Below, one piece after another: positions 25,203-33,072 of a DNA stretch of 64,000 bases; within the stretch, counting starts at the first letter, position 1; each line of letters starts with the position of its first letter. Origin of the DNA: an uncultured Oscillospiraceae bacterium. GTDB taxonomy: Bacteria > Bacillota > Clostridia > Oscillospirales > Oscillospiraceae. The DNA lies in contig CAJULD010000011.1 in NCBI GenBank assembly GCA_910587505.1, forward strand, positions 11,466 through 75,465, in the 5' to 3' direction. The notes beneath the pieces are model-generated. The model was not told where the DNA came from. It searched no databases and worked only from the letters and a program-made list of their open reading frames with translations. The translations under genes and the position numbers were made by a program.

Positions 25203-26294
25203 TTACTTCAGAGCCTCTTCCATGACGCCGAACAGGACGAACTCGCCCACGTCCTCTTTGGCCTCTTCGGGCTTGATGTTCTCGCCCTTCACCATGTCGT
25301 TCTGCATGCCCTCATAGTAGCCCCTGATGGTACCGTCGGCCACGCCGGTCTTCAGGTCCTCCAGGTTGAACCAATGGGCGTCGCCCACCTGCATGAGCTG
25401 AGACTCCAGACTGGTCTTGGTCCGCTTGGCGCAGTAGTCGGCCACGGTCTCATAGTTGTCCACCTGGGAGCCCCAGTCCATGCCCTTGAACAGAGCGCGG
25501 GTGAAGCGGACCAGCACGTCGTGGTTCTCCTCGGCGTACCTGGGCAGGCAGATCCAGCTGGAGATATTGGTGGAGCCGTCGGCGAACTCGATCTCATAGG
25601 AACCCTCCACCTGCTGGAGAATCTGGCCGGAGTAGGGATTCCAGCACACGGCGGCATCGATGGAGCCGGACACGGCGGCGGGCACCACGTTGTCAATGGA
25701 CAGGTCCATGGGAGTCACGTCCTCCCGGGTCAGGCCGGCCACGGAAAGGGCGTTGTTGAAGGTGGACTCGGAGGAGGAGCCGGAGTTGAAGGCAATGGTC
25801 TTGCCCTTCAGATCAGCTACGCTCTGGATGCCGCTGTCGGGCATGCAGACCACCTTGTCAACGGTGTGGACGGAGCTGGGAGCAAAGATCACGGCGCTGC
25901 CGGTGATGCACAGACGGTGAGCGCCCTTGCCGATGTAGGCCAGGTCGATGGAGTTGCCCTCCATGGCGGCGATCTCAGAGGGGCCGTCGGGGAACTCGGT
26001 AAGCTCGATGGTGATGCCCTCTTCCTCGAAGCAGCCCTGCTCGATGGCGGACAGCACGCCCCACAGGGAGGCATAGTTGGGCATGTAGCCGATGCGCAGG
26101 GTAATGGGCTCGGGGCCGGCAGGCTCGGCGGGAGCGGCAGGCTCCTCGTCCTTCTTCTCCGGCTCGTTGGGGACCTCGGTGCTGGGGGGATCAGCAGGGG
26201 GATTGTCATCGGTCTTCTTGCCGCTGTCGCCGCCGCAGGCCACCAGGGCCAGGGTCATAATGAGCGCCAGCAGCAGCGCGGTCAGTTTCTTCAT
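25203..26294 (-). CDS. ABC transporter substrate-binding lipoprotein (NMT1/SsuA/TauA type)
   Basis: 363 residues. Start 26294 gives GGAGG with 8-base spacing. Lipoprotein signal with LVAC lipobox and a long Pro/Glu linker. Then the NMT1/SsuA-like fold: LRIGYMPNYASLWGVLSAIEQGCFEEEGITIELTEF, GNSIDLAYIGKGAH, LKGKTIAFNSGSSSE and AAVCWNPYSGQIL. This family usually brings in sulfonates, nitrate, thiamine precursors or aromatic acids rather than sugars, which makes its place beside glycolytic enzymes unusual. Ligand unknown. Confidence 0.9.
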   Translation of the reverse strand: MKKLTALLLALIMTLALVACGGDSGKKTDDNPPADPPSTEVPNEPEKKDEEPAAPAEPAGPEPITLRIGYMPNYASLWGVLSAIEQGCFEEEGITIELTEFPDGPSEIAAMEGNSIDLAYIGKGAHRLCITGSAVIFAPSSVHTVDKVVCMPDSGIQSVADLKGKTIAFNSGSSSESTFNNALSVAGLTREDVTPMDLSIDNVVPAAVSGSIDAAVCWNPYSGQILQQVEGSYEIEFADGSTNISSWICLPRYAEENHDVLVRFTRALFKGMDWGSQVDNYETVADYCAKRTKTSLESQLMQVGDAHWFNLEDLKTGVADGTIRGYYEGMQNDMVKGENIKPEEAKEDVGEFVLFGVMEEALK

Positions 26295-26378
26295 TTTCAT
26301 TTCCTCCATAAAATTCTATTCAAAAAAGCGGGCTTCCGCTCTTTTGCCGGTTATAAGTTGCTTTTTGCCTGTTGCAGG

Positions 26379-27173
26379 TTACTTGCGTACCTCCAGGTAC
26401 TCCTGATAGACCTCGTTCCAGATCTCGGCCTTCAGCTCCATGAACCGGGGCTCGCTCTTGGTACCCTGGTCCCGGGGATAGGGGATATCGATATCGACAA
26501 TTTTCTTGATGCGCCCCGGCCGGGCGGACATGATGACCACCCGCTGGGCCAGCAGCACGGCCTCGTCCACGTCATGGGTGATGAAGAAGCAGGTCTTCTT
26601 CTCCTCCTCCCAGGTCTTCAGCAGCTCCGTCTGGAGCTGCGCCCTGGTCTGGGCATCCAACGCGCCGAAGGGTTCGTCCATAAGGAGGACCTCCGGATTG
26701 TTGGCGTAGGCGCGGGCAATGGCCACCCGCTGCTTCATGCCGCCGGAGAGCTCCTTGGGATAGGAGTTCTCAAAATCCTCCAGACCCACCATTTTGATGT
26801 ACTTTCGGGCGATTTCCTGACACTGGGCCCTGGGCATGCGCTTCATCTGAGGCCCGAACATGACGTTCTGAATCACCGTCTGCCAGGGGAACAGGGCGTA
26901 CTGCTGGAAAACCACGCCCCGCTTCACATCGGTACCCACGATCCGCTCGCCGTCCAGGAAGCAGTCGCCGCTGCTGGCCTCGTGGAGGCCGGCCAGAATA
27001 TTCAGCAGGGTGGACTTGCCGCAGCCGGAGGGACCCACCACGCAGACAAACTCGTTTTCCATAATGTCCAGGTTGACCCCGTTGAGGGCAACCGTGACGC
27101 CGTGATCGCCGTGATATTCCTTCTTGACGTCCCTGATCTGAATCTTTACGCTTCTTCCCGCTTCTCCTGCCAT
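26379..27173 (-). CDS. ABC transporter ATP-binding protein (TauB/SsuB type)
   Basis: 264 residues. Walker A GPSGCGKST, Q-loop in VVFQQYALFPWQTV, signature LSGGMKQRVAIARAYA, Walker B EVLLMDEPFGALDAQTR, H-loop FITHDVDEA: the TauB/SsuB branch. ATG 27173 has AGGAGG upstream and lies inside the permease gene end (28-base overlap), so the two are translationally coupled. Confidence 0.94.
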   Translation of the reverse strand: MAGEAGRSVKIQIRDVKKEYHGDHGVTVALNGVNLDIMENEFVCVVGPSGCGKSTLLNILAGLHEASSGDCFLDGERIVGTDVKRGVVFQQYALFPWQTVIQNVMFGPQMKRMPRAQCQEIARKYIKMVGLEDFENSYPKELSGGMKQRVAIARAYANNPEVLLMDEPFGALDAQTRAQLQTELLKTWEEEKKTCFFITHDVDEAVLLAQRVVIMSARPGRIKKIVDIDIPYPRDQGTKSEPRFMELKAEIWNEVYQEYLEVRK

Positions 27174-27952
27174 GACGTCAGCCTCCTTTCGATGAGGTCC
27201 ACAAAGGTGTTGAGCAGCGTGCCGATGATGCCGATGAGGATAATGTAGCCCAGCATGGCGTTGGTTTCAAAGGTGGTCTGGAGGGTACGGATGCGCATGC
27301 CCAGACCGGCCTGGGCGCCGGTGGACTCCGCCGCCAGCAGGGTGGTGAGCCCCGCGCTGAGGCCCAGCCGTACGGCGGTGAGAATAAAGGGCACCGTAGC
27401 GGGCAGGGTAATGCGGAAGAAAATGTCCATGTCGTTGGCCCCCAGGACCCTGGCCGCCTTCACCAGAGTGTTGTCGATGTTGCGGATGCCGTGGAAAATG
27501 GTGATGCACATGGTCATGAAGGTGCAGATCCAGATCAGCACCACCGAGGGGGCGCGGCCCACGCCCAGCATGATGACGATCAACGGCGCGTAAGCCAGGG
27601 CGGGGATGTTGCGGATGAAGTTGATCCAGGGCTCGATGATCTTGCGCACCGGGGTGTACCACGCCATGAGGAACGCTATGGGCAGCGCGGTGACGAAGCC
27701 CAGTCCGAAGCCCATGGCCACGGAGATCATACTGCTGGCAAAGTCGCTCCACAGCGCCTCCCGGTCGATCATGGTCTTCATGCCGTCGATCACCGCGTGG
27801 ATGAACGGGAAGCTGCGGGCGGTTGCCTCTCCCCTGGACAGAGCGAACCACACCAGCAACGCCACCGCCAGGGAAACGGCCAGCCACATCCAGTTGGACG
27901 CCACCGCCATTTTCTCCGCGCAGGTCAACTCTCGCCTATGTTTTTTGCTCAT
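27146..27952 (-). CDS. ABC transporter permease (TauC/SsuC type)
   Basis: 268 residues with about six membrane segments. The EAA loop reads VKAARVLGANDMDIFFRITLPATVPFILTAVRLGLSAG, and NFIRNIPALAYAPLIVIMLGVG is the segment typical of TauC/SsuC. It pairs with the ATPase (overlapping) and the binding lipoprotein downstream, completing a Tau-type importer. Lies 53 bases after the LarA-like gene in the fba-pfk-tpi-larA array. Confidence 0.93.
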   Translation of the reverse strand: MSKKHRRELTCAEKMAVASNWMWLAVSLAVALLVWFALSRGEATARSFPFIHAVIDGMKTMIDREALWSDFASSMISVAMGFGLGFVTALPIAFLMAWYTPVRKIIEPWINFIRNIPALAYAPLIVIMLGVGRAPSVVLIWICTFMTMCITIFHGIRNIDNTLVKAARVLGANDMDIFFRITLPATVPFILTAVRLGLSAGLTTLLAAESTGAQAGLGMRIRTLQTTFETNAMLGYIILIGIIGTLLNTFVDLIERRLTSWQEKREEA

Positions 27953-28005
27953 TGGACACCATCCTTTACTCTCTTTTCTTCTCCGGTCTTTATTAATCCA
28001 CAGAC

Positions 28006-29490
28006 TCAGCAGCCACAGCCGCAGTGCCCGTTGGTCCCGTCGTAAGGCTCATCCTTCATGCACAGATGGACCGCGCCCACCTTGAAGGTCTTCGGCAGCG
28101 CCAGGATATCGGGCTCGGGCCCCACGTACTTCTTCATGGCGTCGGCCAGAGCCTCCTCGAAGGTGGCACGGGTCTTCAGACCCATCCCTCTGGCAATGCC
28201 GGGCTCCTGAGCGCCCACGATGTAGATGGCGGCGGTGTTCATCTCCGCAATATGGCCGCAGCTCATCATGGAAAAACCGTGGAAGGGATGGAAGGCGTTG
28301 GCAAAACGGTATTTCCGGATGTACTCCTCGTTGGTGGCGAAATACTCCCCGTACCGGTTCATGTCCGGCAGGATGTTCATGTAGTCATGCTGGAACAGCT
28401 CGTAGAGCTCCCGCAGGTAGGGCCACCGCTCGTCATGGAAGTACCCGTTGCAGACGGAGGAGCAGATGATGACGCAGTTGTCCTTCATCACCCGCCTGTG
28501 GCGGATGACCTGGGCGGAGAGGGCCTGCATCAGCTGGATGGGGTTGGTGCCCATGCCGTCGCCGTAGTGGAAGTTCTGAGGCATCCCGAAGACCATCACG
28601 TCGTACTTCTTCTCCGCGAAGGGCACATAGGTCCGCTTGTCGGCCACCTCCCAGCTCACGGGCATCATCTCTCTGGCATAGCCGGAGAAAACGGCGATCT
28701 GCCGGGAGAAGGTGTCCAGCACCGCGTCGCAGCAGAAGAAGGGGTGTCCCATCTTCTCCTCCATCCACATGCCGATCTCGTCGAACTTGGTTCGCATGAG
28801 GTTCTTCCCGGATACGGGGGTGAAGTCGTCCCGGTGCATCACCTGGGGCACGTGGTGGCTGGCGATGCTTCTCCAGTGGGTAATGCCGGTGGCGCAGTGC
28901 TTGTAGCCGCCGGAGTATCCACCGTAGGGGTTGCCCTGGGTGTGACCGATGAGGATGGGGATGTCGCAGTCGAAGACGTATCTGTTCATCAGCACCGGAT
29001 CCCCCCGGCGGGTGGTCCCCAGATCCACCATGTGGTCATAGTCCTCGCTGTCGTGGCTGGTGAGCTGGCCGGAGTAATAGAACTCGCTGAACAGCTCCTC
29101 GCCCAGAATCTGCTTCATCTCCGGCACGGTGGCCCGGGGGTGCAGGCCGTTGGAGATCAGCAGGAGGATGTCCTTCTTCTCCACCCCGGCGGCATAGAGC
29201 TCATCCAGGCAGGCCCGGATGGACACCTTCCGGTGGGAAGTGGCCTGGCAGCCGCCCTTGACGATGTCCGGGATGACGAACACCACCGTTTTGCCGGGGC
29301 CCGCCAGATCCCTGAGGGGCTTCATGCCGATGGGGTTCCGGATGCTCTCCAGGGTGGCGGCGTACAGGCTGTCCCAGTCCTGGGGCAGGCAGGGCGGGTC
29401 CGCCACGGTCTCCCCAGGGATGAAAACGTCGGTATTGTCCGGCAGCTCAGCGCTCATGAGGCCGTGGCCGTACTCAAAATCAAGCTTCAT
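28006..29490 (-). CDS. LarA-like enzyme (nickel-pincer racemase/epimerase superfamily, DUF2088)
   Basis: 494 residues. LarA proteins use a nickel-pincer nucleotide to racemise or epimerise alpha-hydroxy acids; homologues act on lactate, malate, sugar acids and others. Matching features: LLISNGLHPRAT (LarA region with the first catalytic His) and GHTQGNPYGGYSGGYKHC (about 181-199, with the lysine that binds the pincer cofactor). The C-terminus ends GHCGCGC, a Cys-rich metal-binding-like tail not usual in LarA. GAGG lies six bases before ATG 29490. No larB/larC/larE cofactor genes are in view. Context suggests a sugar acid or other hydroxy acid substrate. Confidence 0.82.
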   Translation of the reverse strand: MKLDFEYGHGLMSAELPDNTDVFIPGETVADPPCLPQDWDSLYAATLESIRNPIGMKPLRDLAGPGKTVVFVIPDIVKGGCQATSHRKVSIRACLDELYAAGVEKKDILLLISNGLHPRATVPEMKQILGEELFSEFYYSGQLTSHDSEDYDHMVDLGTTRRGDPVLMNRYVFDCDIPILIGHTQGNPYGGYSGGYKHCATGITHWRSIASHHVPQVMHRDDFTPVSGKNLMRTKFDEIGMWMEEKMGHPFFCCDAVLDTFSRQIAVFSGYAREMMPVSWEVADKRTYVPFAEKKYDVMVFGMPQNFHYGDGMGTNPIQLMQALSAQVIRHRRVMKDNCVIICSSVCNGYFHDERWPYLRELYELFQHDYMNILPDMNRYGEYFATNEEYIRKYRFANAFHPFHGFSMMSCGHIAEMNTAAIYIVGAQEPGIARGMGLKTRATFEEALADAMKKYVGPEPDILALPKTFKVGAVHLCMKDEPYDGTNGHCGCGC

Positions 29491-29498
29491 CTTCTTCC

Positions 29499-30335
29499 TC
29501 ACTCTCCCAAATACAGTCGGATGATCTCCAGGTACTCCTCCGGGTAGAAGCCAATCTCCCCCTGGAACCGGGTCAGAGCGATCAGCCCGCCGTCGATCTC
29601 CTCAATGGAGGCCAGCATGGCGGCGTTGTCCGCCTTCAGTCCTCCGCCGTAGACCACGTCCATGCCGCCGGTACGCTCCTTGACAAAGCGGGCAATTTTC
29701 GTAATGTAGTCCTTCCCCGCCGGGGTCCTGCCGGGGCCGATGGACCACACCGGCTCGTAGCCGATGACCACCCGGCTTTTGTCCACGCCCTGCAAACCTG
29801 TGTCTAACTGCTCACTCAGCACCGTCTCCCACTCCGGCTGCTCCTCGCTGGTCTCCCCGATGCAGTAGAGCACCGTGAGGCCCGCGTCCTGCGCACATTT
29901 GATCTCCTGGTTCAGCAGCCGGTTCACAGCGAACATGTCCGTTACCCCGGCCTCGGAGAGAATGCCCTTCTTGTCGTTGCGCTCCTCGCAGTGGCCGATG
30001 AGGGCGGAGGTACAGCCCATGGCCTTCACAATGGAGGCGGGCCGGTTGGTGGTGAAAGCCCCGAAGTTGCCCCCCACCGCCGTGTTCATCCGGTACACCC
30101 CCTGGCTGCCCAGCTGCACCGGGCTGCCCACGGTGAGAGCGGAAGCCGCGCCGATGAGGTGAGCCTCCGGCAGGTACTGAACAAACTCCACCCTGGCAGG
30201 GTCGTACTTTCTCAGGGCCTCCTGAGTCCCGTTCACCACCGCCGCGCCCCAGTCCTTCACCGGGGCCAGCCGGTTCACGCCGCCATACTCCACAGGTACG
30301 TCAAAGCGTTTCAGATTCAAATAAATATGCTTCAT
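29499..30335 (-). CDS. Divergent triose-phosphate isomerase family protein
   Basis: 278 residues, TIM barrel with the catalytic trio kept: Lys9 (NLK), His115 in ALIGHCEER and Glu194 in IGYEPVWSIGPG. It departs from normal TIM at the N-terminus (no GNWKMN), in VVYGGGLKADNAA, and in the phosphate loop GGLIALTRFQGEIGF replacing the usual GGASL. It is longer than the 250 or so residues of housekeeping TIM. Such divergent copies can act on other keto/aldo phosphates (for example tetrulose phosphates). Eight bases separate it from both the PFK-like and the LarA-like genes. Confidence 0.8.
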   Translation of the reverse strand: MKHIYLNLKRFDVPVEYGGVNRLAPVKDWGAAVVNGTQEALRKYDPARVEFVQYLPEAHLIGAASALTVGSPVQLGSQGVYRMNTAVGGNFGAFTTNRPASIVKAMGCTSALIGHCEERNDKKGILSEAGVTDMFAVNRLLNQEIKCAQDAGLTVLYCIGETSEEQPEWETVLSEQLDTGLQGVDKSRVVIGYEPVWSIGPGRTPAGKDYITKIARFVKERTGGMDVVYGGGLKADNAAMLASIEEIDGGLIALTRFQGEIGFYPEEYLEIIRLYLGE

Positions 30336-30343
30336 CCGTCTTC

Positions 30344-31507
30344 TCACTTTCTCAGCAGCGCGTACTCCGGGAAATCCCCGCCCATCAGGGGCAGAGCATA
30401 GTCAAAGAAAGCGTCCGCGATGCCGTTTCCATCCACGATCCACTCGATGGGGAACTTCTTCTCCACGTTGGCCACCTTCGCCAGCGGGACCAGGGACATG
30501 CTGCTGCTGTACGCCGGTGTCCGGACGGCGTCGATGGACACCATACAGCCGCTCTCGTCCCGCAGGGCGGCGTTCATCGCGTACCGTCCCACGGCGTAAG
30601 CCTCCGAGCGGTCCACGGAGGACACACAGGGGATGCTGGCCCGGCCCAGAAGGCCCGGCTTCTCCGCCCGGGACTTGAGCCCCAGCTTCTGGATGATCCG
30701 GTCCGTCACATGCTGGGCGGTACCGCCGGGGATCTTGTGGCCGAAGCCGTCCACGATGCCCGTATCCGCCAGGGGCTGGCCGTCCGGGCCGCAGATGCCC
30801 TCGCTGACGGTAACCAGCAGGCCCCTGCCCCTGGCGTAGCCCCGCTCGATGTCCGCCAGCATTTTATCCTCGTCCACCGGGACCTCCGGCAGGTAGGTCA
30901 GCACCTCGCAGTCCGTAAGCCGCTTTGCCATGGCGCTGGCGGCGGTGACCCACCCGGCGTTCCGGCCCATGAGCTCCAGCACCACCACGTGAATGGGCAG
31001 GCCGGAAGCGTCCAGCGCCAGCTCGGCGGCGCTGAGGGCCGCGTACCGGGCGGCGGAGCCGAAGCCGGGACAGTGGTCCGTGACATCCAGGTCGTTGTCC
31101 ATGGTCTTGGGGATGCCGATGACCCGCAGGTCCAGCCCCTCCCGCCTGGCCAGCTCGTTGACCTTGTGGCAGGTATCCATGGAGTCGTTGCCGCCATTAT
31201 AAAAGAAGCAGTCGATGTTGAATTTTTTCAGGGTCTCCAGTACCGTGGGACAGTCCGCATCCGTCAGCTTCCTCCGGCAGGAGCCAATGGCGGAGGCGGG
31301 GGTGTGGCGCAGCTTTGCGATGGTCTCCGCCGGAACGTCCGTCAGATCGATGAGGTCCCCCTTCAGGATGCCCTCCGCGCCGAACCGGGCGGCGTAGATC
31401 TTATCCACCCTGCCGGAATCCCGGGCGGCCTCCACCACGCCCTGCAGAGAGCAGTTGATGACCGCCGTGGGACCGCCACCGTGGGCGACAAGAATATTCC
31501 TTCCCAT
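30344..31507 (-). CDS. 6-phosphofructokinase family protein, probably PPi-type
   Basis: 387 residues. Glycine-rich start MGRNILVAHGGGPTAVIN, then NGGNDSMDT (about 103-111), where ATP-using PFKs have GGDG. An Asp at the fourth position marks pyrophosphate-using enzymes. The catalytic PKTMDNDL (about 133-140) and MGRNAGW follow. It phosphorylates a ketose phosphate at C1; the true substrate in this operon may not be fructose-6-P. Start overlaps the aldolase stop (TGATG). Confidence 0.87.
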   Translation of the reverse strand: MGRNILVAHGGGPTAVINCSLQGVVEAARDSGRVDKIYAARFGAEGILKGDLIDLTDVPAETIAKLRHTPASAIGSCRRKLTDADCPTVLETLKKFNIDCFFYNGGNDSMDTCHKVNELARREGLDLRVIGIPKTMDNDLDVTDHCPGFGSAARYAALSAAELALDASGLPIHVVVLELMGRNAGWVTAASAMAKRLTDCEVLTYLPEVPVDEDKMLADIERGYARGRGLLVTVSEGICGPDGQPLADTGIVDGFGHKIPGGTAQHVTDRIIQKLGLKSRAEKPGLLGRASIPCVSSVDRSEAYAVGRYAMNAALRDESGCMVSIDAVRTPAYSSSMSLVPLAKVANVEKKFPIEWIVDGNGIADAFFDYALPLMGGDFPEYALLRK

Positions 31508-32664
31508 CAGATGCCCTTCTTTCTGTACCGCTCCGCCATCTCATCCAGGCTGACGGGTTCAATCATGGGCGCCCTGCCCACGCTGTCGAATTCTACAATC
31601 AGGGTTCCGACCACTTCCTTCACGCCCCGCTCGATGCAGTCCACAATCCGGGCCACGTCCCCGTCGGGCACATTGCCGTACATGACGGTGTCCATGATGG
31701 GGGGGAAGAACACCCGGGGGTCAAAGGCGGAGGGATTTTTGCACAGCAGCTCATAGATACCGCCGATGGAGGCGCTGCTGCGGAGCTTCGCCTCGCTGCT
31801 GAACAGCTCCCGCAGATTCCGGGTGACCGCCAGACGGATATCGGTGTCCACATTGATCTTACGGATGCCCAGCCTGGAGACTTCCTTGAGCTGCTCCTTC
31901 CTGATGCCGTAGGCGTCGTGGATCTCTCCGCCCAGAGCGTTAATCTCGGAAACGATATACTGCGGCACGGTAGAGGACCCGTGGCTGACCAGGGTGCCCT
32001 CGATGCCCTCGTGCATCATGCACTCCTTGGTGGCAATGGCAATCTCCTTGCGGATGACGGTGTCCTTGCCCTTATTGGCCCCGTGTTTGGTGCCGTAGCT
32101 GATGGCCAGAGCGTCCACGCCGGTCTGGCGGAAGAACTTCACCGCGTCCATGGGGTTGGTGTAGGTGGAACTGGCGGCGAAGACGTGGTCCTCCACCCCC
32201 GCCAGAATCCCCAGCTCGCCCTCCACGGTGACGCCCCGCTCATGGGCGTACCTGACTACCTCACGGGTCAGCTCCACATTCTCCTCAAAGGGGAGAGAGG
32301 ACCCGTCGATCATTACGGAGGTATAGCCCCCGGCAATGGCGGCGATGCAGGAGTCCAGATTCTTGCCGTGGTCCAGGTGCAGGGCCACGGGAATGGGGGA
32401 ATCCACGGCGTACTTCTTCACCGCGTTGGCAATGTTCAGCGCGCCCTTCTTCTTGTCCTCCAGCGTGCCGTTTGCGAAATCGGTGCGCCCGCCCATGAAG
32501 GCGTTGGCCAGATCCGCCCCCTGCAAAATGGCGGCGGAACGGAACATCTCATGGACCTGAATCACCGCCCTGGCCTGGCAGACCGCGTTAACGTTGAACG
32601 CGCCCTGGGCGTAGTTATACTTCTCCGTGGCGTCAAGAATTGCTTTCATTGGAACCAGTGGCAT
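31507..32664 (-). CDS. fba: Class II fructose-bisphosphate aldolase family protein
   Basis: 385 residues, GAGGAGG before ATG 32664. Class II signatures: HLDHGKNLDSCIAAI (zinc His), EGELG, the SYGTKHGANKG motif, HGSSTVP and KINVDTDIRLAVTRNLREL. About 80 residues longer than the common bacterial form, with a C-terminal extension after FDPRVFF. Expected reaction: reversible splitting of a ketose bisphosphate. First gene of the array; the sharing of a transcript with a PPi-type kinase and an odd TIM makes a dedicated pathway likely. Confidence 0.9.
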   Translation of the reverse strand: MPLVPMKAILDATEKYNYAQGAFNVNAVCQARAVIQVHEMFRSAAILQGADLANAFMGGRTDFANGTLEDKKKGALNIANAVKKYAVDSPIPVALHLDHGKNLDSCIAAIAGGYTSVMIDGSSLPFEENVELTREVVRYAHERGVTVEGELGILAGVEDHVFAASSTYTNPMDAVKFFRQTGVDALAISYGTKHGANKGKDTVIRKEIAIATKECMMHEGIEGTLVSHGSSTVPQYIVSEINALGGEIHDAYGIRKEQLKEVSRLGIRKINVDTDIRLAVTRNLRELFSSEAKLRSSASIGGIYELLCKNPSAFDPRVFFPPIMDTVMYGNVPDGDVARIVDCIERGVKEVVGTLIVEFDSVGRAPMIEPVSLDEMAERYRKKGI

Positions 32665-32693
32665 AATGTTTTCCTCCTCAAGCTGGGCAATAT

Positions 32694-32753
32694 TTTTTAA
32701 TTAATTTAATTAATTTTTATATACAGCATACACTAAAATCCCTTTTTGCACAA
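32694..32753 (-). promoter_or_regulatory. Promoter and AT-rich tract ahead of the fba array
   Basis: Leftward TTGTGC (rc of 32748-32753), 17 bp, TATGCT (rc of 32725-32730). Just downstream lies TTAATTAATTTAATTAA (about 32697-32713), two TTAATTAA-type palindromes in a very AT-rich run, strikingly unlike the GC-rich surroundings and well placed for an operator or UP-like element. Confidence 0.65.
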
Positions 32754-32802
32754 GTTGGGAAAAACACTAAACTTTATAGCCCGTTTTCGTCGGAAATGAC
32801 TA

Positions 32803-32879
32803 AGAACCTGTATTCATAACCGGGGATGCCGGGAAAAGGTCCGCCCGGACGGCGTTCAACGGTTATGAATACAGGTTCT
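32803..32879 (+). repeat. Dispersed repeat, copy C (best preserved)
   Basis: 77 bp with perfect 20-bp terminal inverted repeats: AGAACCTGTATTCATAACCG at the left and its exact reverse complement at the right. The interior contains GATGCCGG and GTCCGCCCGGAC. No coding capacity. It lies between the fba promoter and the 3' end of the HTH sensor gene. Confidence 0.85.
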
Positions 32880-33072
32880 GATACGGATCACCGATTAAAA
32901 TCTTTAACCGGGAGCCGGGCAGAATTGCGCCAGACAGGTCGCCGCCCGCAGCGCGGGGAGCAAACAGAATACCGAGACGGCAGCGAACATCCCCGGACCG
33001 TCTGTAACCACGCTGCCCAGGTACACCGAAAGCGGGTTATCATATGTCTTTCCGGGCCCTTCCGTCTCTTTT

